DNA from: Chitinophagaceae bacterium
GTDB taxonomy: Bacteria > Bacteroidota > Bacteroidia > Chitinophagales > Chitinophagaceae
Reading direction: 5' to 3'
DNA: 7,456 bases
Assembly (NCBI GenBank): GCA_947489175.1
Contig: CANLED010000092.1
Coordinates: 1 to 7,456, forward strand
Under the pieces are notes generated by a model that ran no database searches, had not been told where the DNA came from, and saw only the letters and a list, made by a program, of their open reading frames with translations. Numbering within the stretch: position 1 is the stretch's first letter; the number at the start of each line of letters is the position of its first letter. The position numbers were made by a program, and so were the translations under genes. Positions 1-5,844 of this stretch are shown one piece after another.

Positions 1-1013
1 CCTTTGTTTTGCTGATTTGTTTCTTCTAAAGAAAAAAAATCAACCAGGTTCCGGAAAAACATCCTAAGTTGAAAAATCTGAAGGAAGGATTGAAAGAATG
101 CTTTGGAGCTCGTTTGCATGCGTTGAAAACCTTGCAGATACAATACAAACAGACCTATTGTCATCGTTTTGTTCAGTGTTAAAAATGACATGTAGCCAAT
201 TGCTGCTGATAAAAAAACGACTTCTAAAATTTCCACCAGCATATTTTTACTAAATGCAGATTGATGTATCTTTTTTTTCTCTTTAGAAATGTAATTTCTG
301 ATTTTAGATAGCCTAAATCCAAAAGATTCTCCAAATTGAAAACTCCGAAGTTCTTTGGCCCATTGAATGCCGGTGAGTATTTGAAAAAGGTAATTGGCTT
401 CACGTTCTTTTGGAGCAAGGGAAAATTCTAAGTTCGTTAGTTTTTTACCTTGTAACCATTTATTGAAAGAAATGGGTATGGCAACAAGAATTGCAGCAAC
501 AAAAAAATACGCCTTAATTGAAATGAAAAAAACAATCAAAAATAGTAAAGAGAGTCCACTAGCCATCAAAGCATTGATGGCTGGAAGTATTTGTCCAACC
601 CTAAAAATAGCCTGCTGCTGTGCCAAATGCAATGTATTGTGAAAAGCAGGCTTCTCAAAAAAGGCATAGTCAACTTTGGATGCTTTAGTGACTAGTCTTT
701 CGGAAAAATTGTCGATTACTTTTTGTTGAAATATGATAGCCGAATATTCGGACCATTGGGTAATTATGCCTGTAATAACTTGAATGAGTGCAAAAAAAAC
801 AATAAGCCAAATGACTTCAGAAAAATTGCCATTTCCATTTGAAAGAATGTCTATCAATTGTTTGGTAATGTACAGCAAACCCAGTGGCAACAAGGCTAAA
901 AACCCTTTTGTTAATAGGTTCAACAAAGCTATTTTTTTGTCAATCAGCCATATTTGAGTTAACATGGCTGTGATTTGCTTATAGAATAATGTTATTTCCT
1001 TTTTGAAATTCAT
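1..1013 (-). CDS. ABC exporter, transmembrane part (3' end outside window)
   Basis: Reading leftward from the ATG whose complement lies at 1011-1013, the frame stays open for 337 codons to the window edge, so the C-terminal part is missing. What is visible is the membrane domain of a type I ABC exporter. It has a short cytoplasmic N-terminus, hydrophobic segments near residues 28-50, 66-85, 150-180 and 260-293, and the intracellular stretches VDYAFFEKPAFHN (114-126) and REANYLFQILTGIQWAKELR (204-223), which are typical of half-transporters with a fused ATPase. The Walker motifs would lie beyond the edge and are not seen. No C39 peptidase domain precedes the membrane part, which fits a system in which a separate B2 protein removes the leader. 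The gene diverges from the RiPP operon across 51 bases, so it probably exports the mature peptide. No frameshift or internal stop is present. Confidence 0.85.
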   Translation of the reverse strand, partial: MNFKKEITLFYKQITAMLTQIWLIDKKIALLNLLTKGFLALLPLGLLYITKQLIDILSNGNGNFSEVIWLIVFFALIQVITGIITQWSEYSAIIFQQKVIDNFSERLVTKASKVDYAFFEKPAFHNTLHLAQQQAIFRVGQILPAINALMASGLSLLFLIVFFISIKAYFFVAAILVAIPISFNKWLQGKKLTNLEFSLAPKEREANYLFQILTGIQWAKELRSFQFGESFGFRLSKIRNYISKEKKKIHQSAFSKNMLVEILEVVFLSAAIGYMSFLTLNKTMTIGLFVLYLQGFQRMQTSSKAFFQSFLQIFQLRMFFRNLVDFFSLEETNQQNK

Positions 1014-1034
1014 CCAGCTTGACAATCCTCTTTG

Positions 1035-1042
1035 TATATTTG
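1035..1042 (+). promoter_or_regulatory. Candidate -7 box for the RiPP operon
   Basis: TATATTTG is a perfect match to the Bacteroidota -7 consensus TAnnTTTG. Transcription from it would start near 1049, about 16 bases before the kinase ATG. No TTTG/TTG -33 element is present at the right distance, so this is only half a promoter. The 51-base gap must also serve the divergent exporter gene. Confidence 0.35.
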
Positions 1043-1064
1043 GACTTAAAGGTAATCAAATAGG

Positions 1065-1973
1065 ATGTATTATTATTGGGCTTACGGATTAAACATACAC
1101 ACTGAAATTCCTTTTCCGGAATTATATGAAGTTGCAGCATTTGATAATCCAGATGCAGTTCTTATTTGCGGTAAAGTCCCGCTAACCATTCAAGGAGACT
1201 TGGGTTTTCGTTCTAAATCTATTATGATTTCTCCTACAGAGTATATACTGCATGTGAAAGATATTGCTTCCTATCATGTACAAGAGGGTAAACAGATTGT
1301 TATAGAAAAGAGTGAAGACTGTGATTGGGACAGTGTAAGATTATTTTGTTTGTCAAATGCTTTTGCAGCCTTGCTCCAACAAAGGAACTTAATTCCATTG
1401 CATTGTTCTGCTTTTTTAGATAATGATGAATTGGTTTTAATAATGGGGGATTCTGGGGCAGGAAAATCTACCACTTTGGCTGGTATGATTAATAAGGGTT
1501 TTCAACCTTTTTCAGATGATGTTTGTGTACCTTTTTTTAAACAAGGCAGCAAGGAATTGTTTATGTTCAGTTCTTACCCGATGATGAAATATTGGGGAGA
1601 TACATTTGAGAAAGTGGATATAGGAGGGGGAATAAAAGACAGGAAGATTCGTCCAGACATGGATAAATTTGGAGTTTATTTTCATGAAAGATTCATTATT
1701 GATTTTAAGAAGGTAAAGTTGGTTGTGATGATTGAAAAAGCATCGAACATCACAGCTGTATCTACTAAGCATGTATCTGGTATTGATTTATTTCAACGTC
1801 TAGAACGCAATGCTTACAGAGGAGAGTATTTGGGATTTGCAGGGCTACAGAAAGAACATTTTAAATTATTTACCAGTATTGCTACCACTACAAAAACTAC
1901 ATTAATATCTCGACCATTTCCAGAAAATAGCATAGAAGGAGTTCTTGATGCCATCTTGGATGAATTGCAGTGA
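1065..1973 (+). CDS. HprK-like peptide kinase of a lasso-type RiPP cluster
   Basis: A 302-residue protein related to the C-terminal kinase domain of HPr kinase/phosphorylase. Visible motifs are PLHCSAFL (111-118), matching the LHxSAV segment with the conserved His; a Walker A P-loop GDSGAGKST (128-136); and FSDDVCVP (149-156), the acidic metal-binding motif after the P-loop. It lacks the N-terminal HprK domain and no HPr gene is near, so control of sugar uptake is unlikely. In known clusters of the paeninodin type, such kinases phosphorylate the side chain of the precursor's C-terminal Ser. The precursor ORF at 4822 does end in Ser, which supports the same role here by inference. It is the first gene of the rightward operon, with 48 bases before the PqqD-like gene. 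The exact phosphate position is unproven. Confidence 0.85.
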   Translation: MYYYWAYGLNIHTEIPFPELYEVAAFDNPDAVLICGKVPLTIQGDLGFRSKSIMISPTEYILHVKDIASYHVQEGKQIVIEKSEDCDWDSVRLFCLSNAFAALLQQRNLIPLHCSAFLDNDELVLIMGDSGAGKSTTLAGMINKGFQPFSDDVCVPFFKQGSKELFMFSSYPMMKYWGDTFEKVDIGGGIKDRKIRPDMDKFGVYFHERFIIDFKKVKLVVMIEKASNITAVSTKHVSGIDLFQRLERNAYRGEYLGFAGLQKEHFKLFTSIATTTKTTLISRPFPENSIEGVLDAILDELQ

Positions 1974-2021
1974 TAGGGGATACTTTAATTCTTTTTTGTA
2001 TATTTTTACAATGAAGATTAA

Positions 2022-2309
2022 ATGATTTTAATTATGCCGGGAACATTGAGATATATACAAAACGCTGAGATTATCCAATCAAAAATAGGAGAGGAGGTGG
2101 TTATGTTAGACATGGAATCCGGTTTTTATTTTGGATTGAACTCAGTTGCCTCAGTTATTTGGGCAATGATGAAAGATGGCATTACTTTCGAGGATCTTTG
2201 CAATCAATTGATGGAGCAGTTTGATGTAGAAAAATCATTGTGTGAGACAGATACACAAGAGCTCATCGATCAGTTGCTCGAGAAAAAAATCATTCGGGTT
2301 GTTGAATGA
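2022..2309 (+). CDS. PqqD-like RiPP recognition protein (lasso B1)
   Basis: A 95-residue protein with the PqqD fold signature: VVMLDMESGFYFGLNSVASV (26-45), then IWAMMKDGITFEDLCNQL, then a helical end closing with LLEKKIIRV. The family forms a small winged-helix domain (RRE) that binds the leader peptide and presents it to the tailoring enzymes. In lasso systems this is protein B1, partner of the B2 peptidase encoded next. The leader pattern W..P.I in the precursor at 4822 is the expected ligand. Its TGA overlaps the B2 ATG in an ATGA arrangement, suggesting coupled translation and equal amounts of both proteins. An ATG at 2034 is an equally possible start, since no Shine-Dalgarno site helps decide. 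Confidence 0.88.
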   Translation: MILIMPGTLRYIQNAEIIQSKIGEEVVMLDMESGFYFGLNSVASVIWAMMKDGITFEDLCNQLMEQFDVEKSLCETDTQELIDQLLEKKIIRVVE

Positions 2310-2725
2310 AAACAATTTCACTAATTGATTATGTGAACTTTATGGAAGCATGGATATTGCTTCATATTTCAAAATTGTTCATCCTTTTCATGCCATTCAA
2401 AAAGATTGCTGGAAAAATTGGCAAGCTTCAAGTTGAAAGTGCTAAGTTCCCAGTAAATTCTTCCAAGATTAATGATGTTGAACATGCTGTTAGACGGGCC
2501 GCTAGATTCTGTTTACATAAGAGTAAATGCTACGATCAGGCTTTAACAGGTAAATTCATGTTGAAGAGCAGGATGTTGCCTGCAACGATTTATTTTGGGT
2601 TGGCTAAGGATACTCAAAATGGATTAAGTGCCCATGCATGGGTGCGGTGTGGGAGCAGGATTGTTACAGGAAAGAAAGGAATGGAAAATTTTACTGTGAT
2701 TGCCGCATTTGGTGATCCTGCTTAA
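2306..2725 (+). CDS. Lasso B2 transglutaminase-like leader peptidase
   Basis: A 139-residue protein of the lasso B2 family, a cysteine-protease fold related to transglutaminases that removes the leader. Cys75 in KSKCYDQAL is the likely nucleophile and His110 in SAHAWVRCG the likely base. Between them lies the usual segment MLPATIYFGLAKD (90-102). The ending IVTG...ENFTVIAAFG matches the tail often seen in stand-alone B2 proteins. The third catalytic residue, Asp about 12 residues after the His in McjB, is replaced by the TG of IVTG. Hydrophobic residues 14-30 may be a short membrane-associated helix. It overlaps the PqqD-like gene by 4 bases. The split into B1 and B2, rather than one fused B protein, is the common arrangement outside proteobacteria. 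Confidence 0.85.
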   Translation: MKTISLIDYVNFMEAWILLHISKLFILFMPFKKIAGKIGKLQVESAKFPVNSSKINDVEHAVRRAARFCLHKSKCYDQALTGKFMLKSRMLPATIYFGLAKDTQNGLSAHAWVRCGSRIVTGKKGMENFTVIAAFGDPA

Positions 2726-2804
2726 ATTATTTTTCCCAATAGAACAACCTACTTCATTGTTTACTTTGAGCTTACAATTATTATATCCCTCAAATCTTAA
2801 TGCA

Positions 2805-2812
2805 TAACTTTG
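2805..2812 (+). promoter_or_regulatory. Candidate -7 box before the cyclase gene
   Basis: TAACTTTG fits TAnnTTTG and lies in the 142-base gap between the B2 and cyclase genes, the longest gap inside the cluster. A start near 2819 would leave a leader of about 50 bases, including two tandem AAACTTT heptamers (2846-2859). No -33 element is found at the right spacing. I see no ORF of useful length and no strong hairpin in the rest of the gap. Confidence 0.28.
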
Positions 2813-2867
2813 GCATATAATGAACCACGCCCACTTTTAAACAAAAAACTTTAAACTTTAAACCAAA

Positions 2868-4838
2868 ATGAGTGGTTTCTTCGGCATATTCAGGCCACAA
2901 GGGGGGGCAGTTGACCTTGAAGCATTTGAGCAAATGCGCAAGGCTACTGAGCGCGAGGGCTTTGATGGAATGGAAACCCATGTGGAAGAAAAGATTGCAA
3001 TGGGGCACCTCATGCTGCGTGTATCACCAGAATCTAAATATGATAAACAGCCGCTCAAAAGTTCATGTGGCAATTATTTATTGGTTGGACATTTCAGGTT
3101 GGATTACAGAGATGAACTTGGGGATAAACTCGGGTTAACGCAATATGAGTTAGAGCTTACGCCAGATTCTAAGTTGGTGATGTTATCATATCAAAAATGG
3201 AAAGAAAAATGTGTACATCACATAGAAGGTGATTGGGCGTTTGCATTATATTCCCAACTCGATAAGTCTTTATTTTTTGCAAAAGATCGAGGAGGTTATT
3301 CCGCTCTTTTTTTTACTAATTTTAAAAATATAATTTATTTTTCTTCCGATTTAAATGCCTTAGTAGATGCTAAAATTTTCCCAGTTGAAATAGATGAAAA
3401 TCAGCTTTGTAGAATAGGCATTACAGGAGTAGAGTTGAATAATGGGCAAACCTTATTTAAGAATATCATACATGTAAAATCCGCATATTACCTTAGCGTT
3501 AATTCTAAAATTAACATCACCGAAAAAGAATATTGGCAGTTGAAATGTGAGCAATCTGTAAATTATAAATACGATGAGGATTGTTTTCAGGATTTCCAAA
3601 GCCTACTATCAATGGCAACATCCAGTAGGAGCAGAACAATACAGGAAACTGGTATTTTATTAAGCAGTGGTCTAGATTCTACAACAGTTGCCTACTTTTC
3701 AGCTCATGAGTTAGCATTTAGAGATAAGAAATTGATGTCTTATACCTCTTTCCCTAAATATTTTGAATTTGAAGGGTTAAAAGATAGCTTTAGATTTAGA
3801 GAAGATTTGAATGTAAAAGAATTTGTGAAGGAATTTCAGAATATCGAGGGTGAATTTTTGGATTTTCCTGATGCAAAATACTCAGAACTTTTCTTAGACA
3901 ATAGTCACATTGATTATTATGCACCATTTCTGACAAACAATACATTTTGGCTGAATGGTATTTATGAAATGGCGGTTCAGAAAAATGTTAAAAACATATT
4001 GAACGGCCAACTAGGAAACTATACAATTTCTTGGAATGCTCCAGGTCTCGACTTGTATCTTTTACTAAGACTTAACTTCAGAAAACTTTTTAAGCGAACC
4101 CAGTTTGCAGCTTCAACTGGTGAATTTTTATTTATAGATTATATAAAGAGAAAGTTTTACCGTCCGTTAAGAAACTTTTTGAAGTTAGCTATTGGTGGAA
4201 TTGGAAGTGGAAAAACTAATATGATTTTATCACGGAGTATAATAAAAAAGTCATTTAGTGAAAATTTTTCTTTGATTAAGGAAAAAAAAGAATTTGGTTT
4301 TCTTCCTGGAATTACAGCAATACTTAATCCTAGGCGATTGCGTTTTGAGATTTTAAATAAGAATTTCGCAAATATTGGTATGAAATGGTTTGGATCAAGT
4401 CATTCATTTGCTGTTCAATCCGCTGATCCAACATCAGATTGCAGGCTTGTGAATTTTTCTTTTTCCATCGATGAACAATTTTTTAATAAAAAAGGGATGG
4501 AAAAATACATTTTACGAAAAACCATGGATTCAAAAATCTCGAAAAACATCTTGTTACAGTCTAAAAGTTATTTTCAATCAATAGATATTGGAAGAAGGTT
4601 ATTAGACGATAAAAATTTAACAAAAATAATTTCAGACATAAAAAAAAACCAAAAATTTCAATTTGTTCAAGATTTTGATGAATTTTTAGCCTCATTTGAT
4701 AAAATTCATCTAAGGCAAAATGCAATGGAAAGTATGTTACATAGTGCAACAAGTGTAAAAATTATTTCTTTATTTTATTTTCTTGAAAGTTTAAATTATA
4801 TTTGTAAAAATAAATTACCTCATGACGTCTCTGAATGA
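2868..4838 (+). CDS. Asparagine-synthetase-like macrolactam synthetase (lasso C)
   Basis: A 656-residue homologue of asparagine synthetase B and of the lasso cyclase McjC. Residues 1 to about 210 resemble the class II glutaminase domain, but it starts Met-Ser-Gly-Phe-Phe-Gly, so the catalytic Cys2 is Ser and ammonia release is not expected. The synthetase domain carries the ATP-pyrophosphatase loop SSGLDST (266-272), the GQLGNYTISW segment (380-389) in place of the GxGxDE motif of true AsnB, and DPTSDCRLVNF (520-530). Cyclases of this type activate an Asp/Glu side chain as acyl-AMP and join it to the peptide N-terminus. Its neighbours (kinase, B1, B2, exporter, short peptide) make a RiPP role far likelier than asparagine synthesis. 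The last 17 bases also encode the precursor start in another frame. Confidence 0.87.
   Translation: MSGFFGIFRPQGGAVDLEAFEQMRKATEREGFDGMETHVEEKIAMGHLMLRVSPESKYDKQPLKSSCGNYLLVGHFRLDYRDELGDKLGLTQYELELTPDSKLVMLSYQKWKEKCVHHIEGDWAFALYSQLDKSLFFAKDRGGYSALFFTNFKNIIYFSSDLNALVDAKIFPVEIDENQLCRIGITGVELNNGQTLFKNIIHVKSAYYLSVNSKINITEKEYWQLKCEQSVNYKYDEDCFQDFQSLLSMATSSRSRTIQETGILLSSGLDSTTVAYFSAHELAFRDKKLMSYTSFPKYFEFEGLKDSFRFREDLNVKEFVKEFQNIEGEFLDFPDAKYSELFLDNSHIDYYAPFLTNNTFWLNGIYEMAVQKNVKNILNGQLGNYTISWNAPGLDLYLLLRLNFRKLFKRTQFAASTGEFLFIDYIKRKFYRPLRNFLKLAIGGIGSGKTNMILSRSIIKKSFSENFSLIKEKKEFGFLPGITAILNPRRLRFEILNKNFANIGMKWFGSSHSFAVQSADPTSDCRLVNFSFSIDEQFFNKKGMEKYILRKTMDSKISKNILLQSKSYFQSIDIGRRLLDDKNLTKIISDIKKNQKFQFVQDFDEFLASFDKIHLRQNAMESMLHSATSVKIISLFYFLESLNYICKNKLPHDVSE
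4774..4804 (+). promoter_or_regulatory. Possible internal promoter for the precursor gene
   Basis: TTTA (4774-4777), 19 bases, then TATATTTG (4797-4804). The second element is a perfect TAnnTTTG box, identical to the one before the kinase gene; the first matches TTTG in 3 of 4 bases. Transcription would begin near 4811, about 11 bases before the precursor ATG. It lies in AT-rich coding sequence for the cyclase C-terminus, so a chance match is quite possible. Confidence 0.3.
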
Positions 4839-4962
4839 TAAGTCTATTTGGTTAAAACCAACCATAATTTCATTAGATACAAATCAAACGTTAGTCGATG
4901 ATTGTACAGCTAAATTTACGGCACCAGGTTCAGATGCCCGTTGTACAACGGCAACCTCTTAA
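4822..4962 (+). CDS. RiPP precursor peptide, lasso-type leader, 46 residues
   Basis: A short ORF starting 17 bases before the cyclase stop, in a different frame, and filling the gap to ribE. Residues 10-24, WLKPTIISLDTNQTL, fit the YxxPxL(x)nT leader pattern bound by B1 proteins, with W10 for Tyr, P13, I15 for Leu and T23 as the usual penultimate leader Thr. This resembles the paeninodin leader as I remember it (YSKPSLEVLDVHQT). Cutting after L24 gives a 22-residue core with Cys28 and Cys41, Asp at 26, 27 and 38, a Thr-rich end and C-terminal Ser46, the expected target of the HprK-like kinase. No acid falls at core positions 7-9, so the ring is unexplained; if D38 closes it, the core would start at residue 30-32. 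The frame is closed upstream (TAA at 4792-4794), so this ATG is the only usual start. Position, leader motif and genes support it; the product is inferred. Confidence 0.8.
   Translation: MTSLNDKSIWLKPTIISLDTNQTLVDDCTAKFTAPGSDARCTTATS
4938..4951. repeat. Perfect 14-bp palindrome in the precursor's core codons
   Basis: CCGTTGTACAACGG reads the same on both strands and encodes part of the core (around Arg40-Thr43), ending 9 bases before the precursor stop codon. In RNA it could form a 5-bp stem with a GUAC loop. With no U-run after it, it is a poor classical terminator. It may be an mRNA 3'-end element, a DNA-binding site or a by-product of the codons. Confidence 0.6.
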
Positions 4963-4966
4963 TTAA

Positions 4967-5542
4967 CTATAATTTGGTAACATACTTTCCCACCAAATCA
5001 AACTCTAAATTCACCATTGAATTTTGAGCTAACTCATTGATATTGGTTAAGTTATAAGTATAAGGTATAATCGCTACGGAAAAGGTATCATTTGTAATAT
5101 TAAATGCAGTTAGACTTGTTCCATTCATGCAAATCGAGCCTTTTTCTATTATTAGTCTATTGAAATTTTCTGGAAATTCTATTGTATACAACCAACTTCC
5201 GCCTTCTTCCTTAACGTCTACACAAGTTCCTGTACAATCAACATGCCCTTGCACTAGGTGACCATCAAGCCTAGCCCCAAGGATCATTCCTCTTTCCAAA
5301 TTGACTTTTTTATTGATATTCCATAGACTTAAATTTGTCTTTTCTAGGGTTTCCTTAATGGCAGTTACTCTGTAAAGATGCCCTTCAGTTGCATCTATGG
5401 TAAGGCAAACCCCGTCGTGTGCAACGCTTTGGTCTATCTTTAATTCATGAAAAAATGGGGATTCAATCCAAAAATGGATGTTAGTCCCACTGGGTTCAAT
5501 ATTTTTTACTGTGCCAATTGCCTCTATAATGCCTGTAAACAT
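4967..5542 (-). CDS. ribE: Riboflavin synthase, alpha chain
   Basis: A 191-residue protein that dismutates two 6,7-dimethyl-8-ribityllumazine molecules into riboflavin, the last step of vitamin B2 synthesis, in the cytoplasm as a trimer. It begins MFTGIIEAIG, the family's near-invariant start. Both lumazine-binding repeats are complete. The first has SVAHDGVCLTI (39-49) and ends near the linker GHLVQGHVD (94-102); the second has KGSICMNGTSLT (134-145) and IIPYTYNLT (158-166), where most homologues have His for the first Tyr. Length is normal. It converges on the RiPP precursor with only 4 bases (TTAA) between stop codons and diverges from rpsU. No other rib gene or FMN riboswitch is visible, and I find no clear TAnnTTTG promoter for it. 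Some nomenclatures call this gene ribC. Confidence 0.96.
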   Translation of the reverse strand: MFTGIIEAIGTVKNIEPSGTNIHFWIESPFFHELKIDQSVAHDGVCLTIDATEGHLYRVTAIKETLEKTNLSLWNINKKVNLERGMILGARLDGHLVQGHVDCTGTCVDVKEEGGSWLYTIEFPENFNRLIIEKGSICMNGTSLTAFNITNDTFSVAIIPYTYNLTNINELAQNSMVNLEFDLVGKYVTKL

Positions 5543-5586
5543 GCTGTTATTTTGAGGTAAAGTTCGAACTTGTAATTGAATTATAA

Positions 5587-5607
5587 ATTCATTTTGGTAA
5601 AATGAAT
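5587..5607. repeat. 21-bp dyad over the rpsU promoter (possible operator)
   Basis: ATTCATTTT and AAAATGAAT form perfect 9-bp inverted arms around GGT. The dyad covers the -33 element and part of the spacer of the rpsU promoter in the ribE-rpsU gap. A protein bound here would block RNA polymerase. As RNA the 3-base loop would be strained and the AU-rich stem weak, so a DNA-binding role is likelier. No regulator is identified. Confidence 0.5.
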
Positions 5608-5623
5608 GAAAATATTATCTTTG
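5593..5623 (+). promoter_or_regulatory. rpsU promoter, Bacteroidota type
   Basis: TTTG (5593-5596), a 19-base spacer, then TATCTTTG (5616-5623) match the TTTG / TAnnTTTG consensus for the Bacteroidota housekeeping sigma factor. Transcription should start near 5630, giving a leader of about 17 bases that contains the Shine-Dalgarno site. The downstream bases CTTTGCAATCCC (5619-5630) recur exactly in the tRNA promoter at 7295-7306. Confidence 0.8.
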
Positions 5624-5636
5624 CAATCCCAAAAAC

Positions 5637-5640
5637 GAGG
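5637..5640 (+). promoter_or_regulatory. Shine-Dalgarno site of rpsU (GAGG)
   Basis: GAGG ends 6 bases before the ATG at 5647, ideal spacing for pairing with the CCUC of the 16S rRNA tail. None of the other genes here shows a comparable site, as is normal in Bacteroidota. It decides the rpsU start: an upstream in-frame ATG at 5602 lies before the predicted transcription start. The site fits a known idea that bS21 controls its own translation by helping to hide the anti-Shine-Dalgarno. Confidence 0.75.
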
Positions 5641-5646
5641 ATATAT

Positions 5647-5844
5647 ATGTTAATAATCGATTCAAAAGATTGCGAGAACATCGACAAAGCCCTTAAGAAG
5701 TACAAGAAGAAGTTTGAGAAGGCTAAAATTCTCTTACAACTTCGTGAGCGTCAGGCGTTCATCAAACCATCTATCAGACGTAGAGGTGAGGTGTTGAAAG
5801 CGATCTACAAGCAAAAAATCTTTACCGGAGAAATCGAATCTTAG
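5647..5844 (+). CDS. rpsU: 30S ribosomal protein bS21
   Basis: A 65-residue basic protein beginning MLIIDSKDCENIDKALKKYKKK and continuing with the family's central segment LLQLRERQAFIKPSIRRR. bS21 sits on the 30S platform next to the 3' end of 16S rRNA. In Bacteroidia it contributes, with bS6 and bS18, to holding the anti-Shine-Dalgarno out of reach. Length matches the roughly 64-residue Bacteroidota form. The start is set by GAGG six bases upstream and by a promoter whose transcript should begin near 5630. The neighbours xer and hpf are those expected for this phylum. The promoter carries a dyad and the stop codon lies inside a hairpin, so control at several levels is possible. Confidence 0.97.
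   Translation: MLIIDSKDCENIDKALKKYKKKFEKAKILLQLRERQAFIKPSIRRRGEVLKAIYKQKIFTGEIES

Noticed and set aside
224..642. Short ORFs on both strands at 224-418 (-) and 394-642 (+)
   Set aside because: They are other-frame shadows of the exporter gene, whose frame is open without a break from 1013 to the window edge.
2800..2820. Six-codon ORF (MHNFGI) as an alternative precursor or leader peptide
   Set aside because: It is too short, has no leader motif and overlaps the candidate -7 box.
4194..4217. Walker A-like GGIGSGKT at cyclase residues 443-450
   Set aside because: It fits the GxxxxGKT pattern, but it lies inside the synthetase domain with no accompanying Walker B or P-loop NTPase context. Chance is the best explanation.
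2868..4838. A true asparagine synthetase (asnB)
   Set aside because: It has no Cys2, no GxGxDE motif, and is embedded among lasso-type maturation genes.
5602..5646. Longer rpsU starting at ATG 5602
   Set aside because: Those 15 codons overlap the promoter's spacer and -7 box and lie before the predicted transcript start. The ATG at 5647 has the Shine-Dalgarno site and the family's usual N-terminus.
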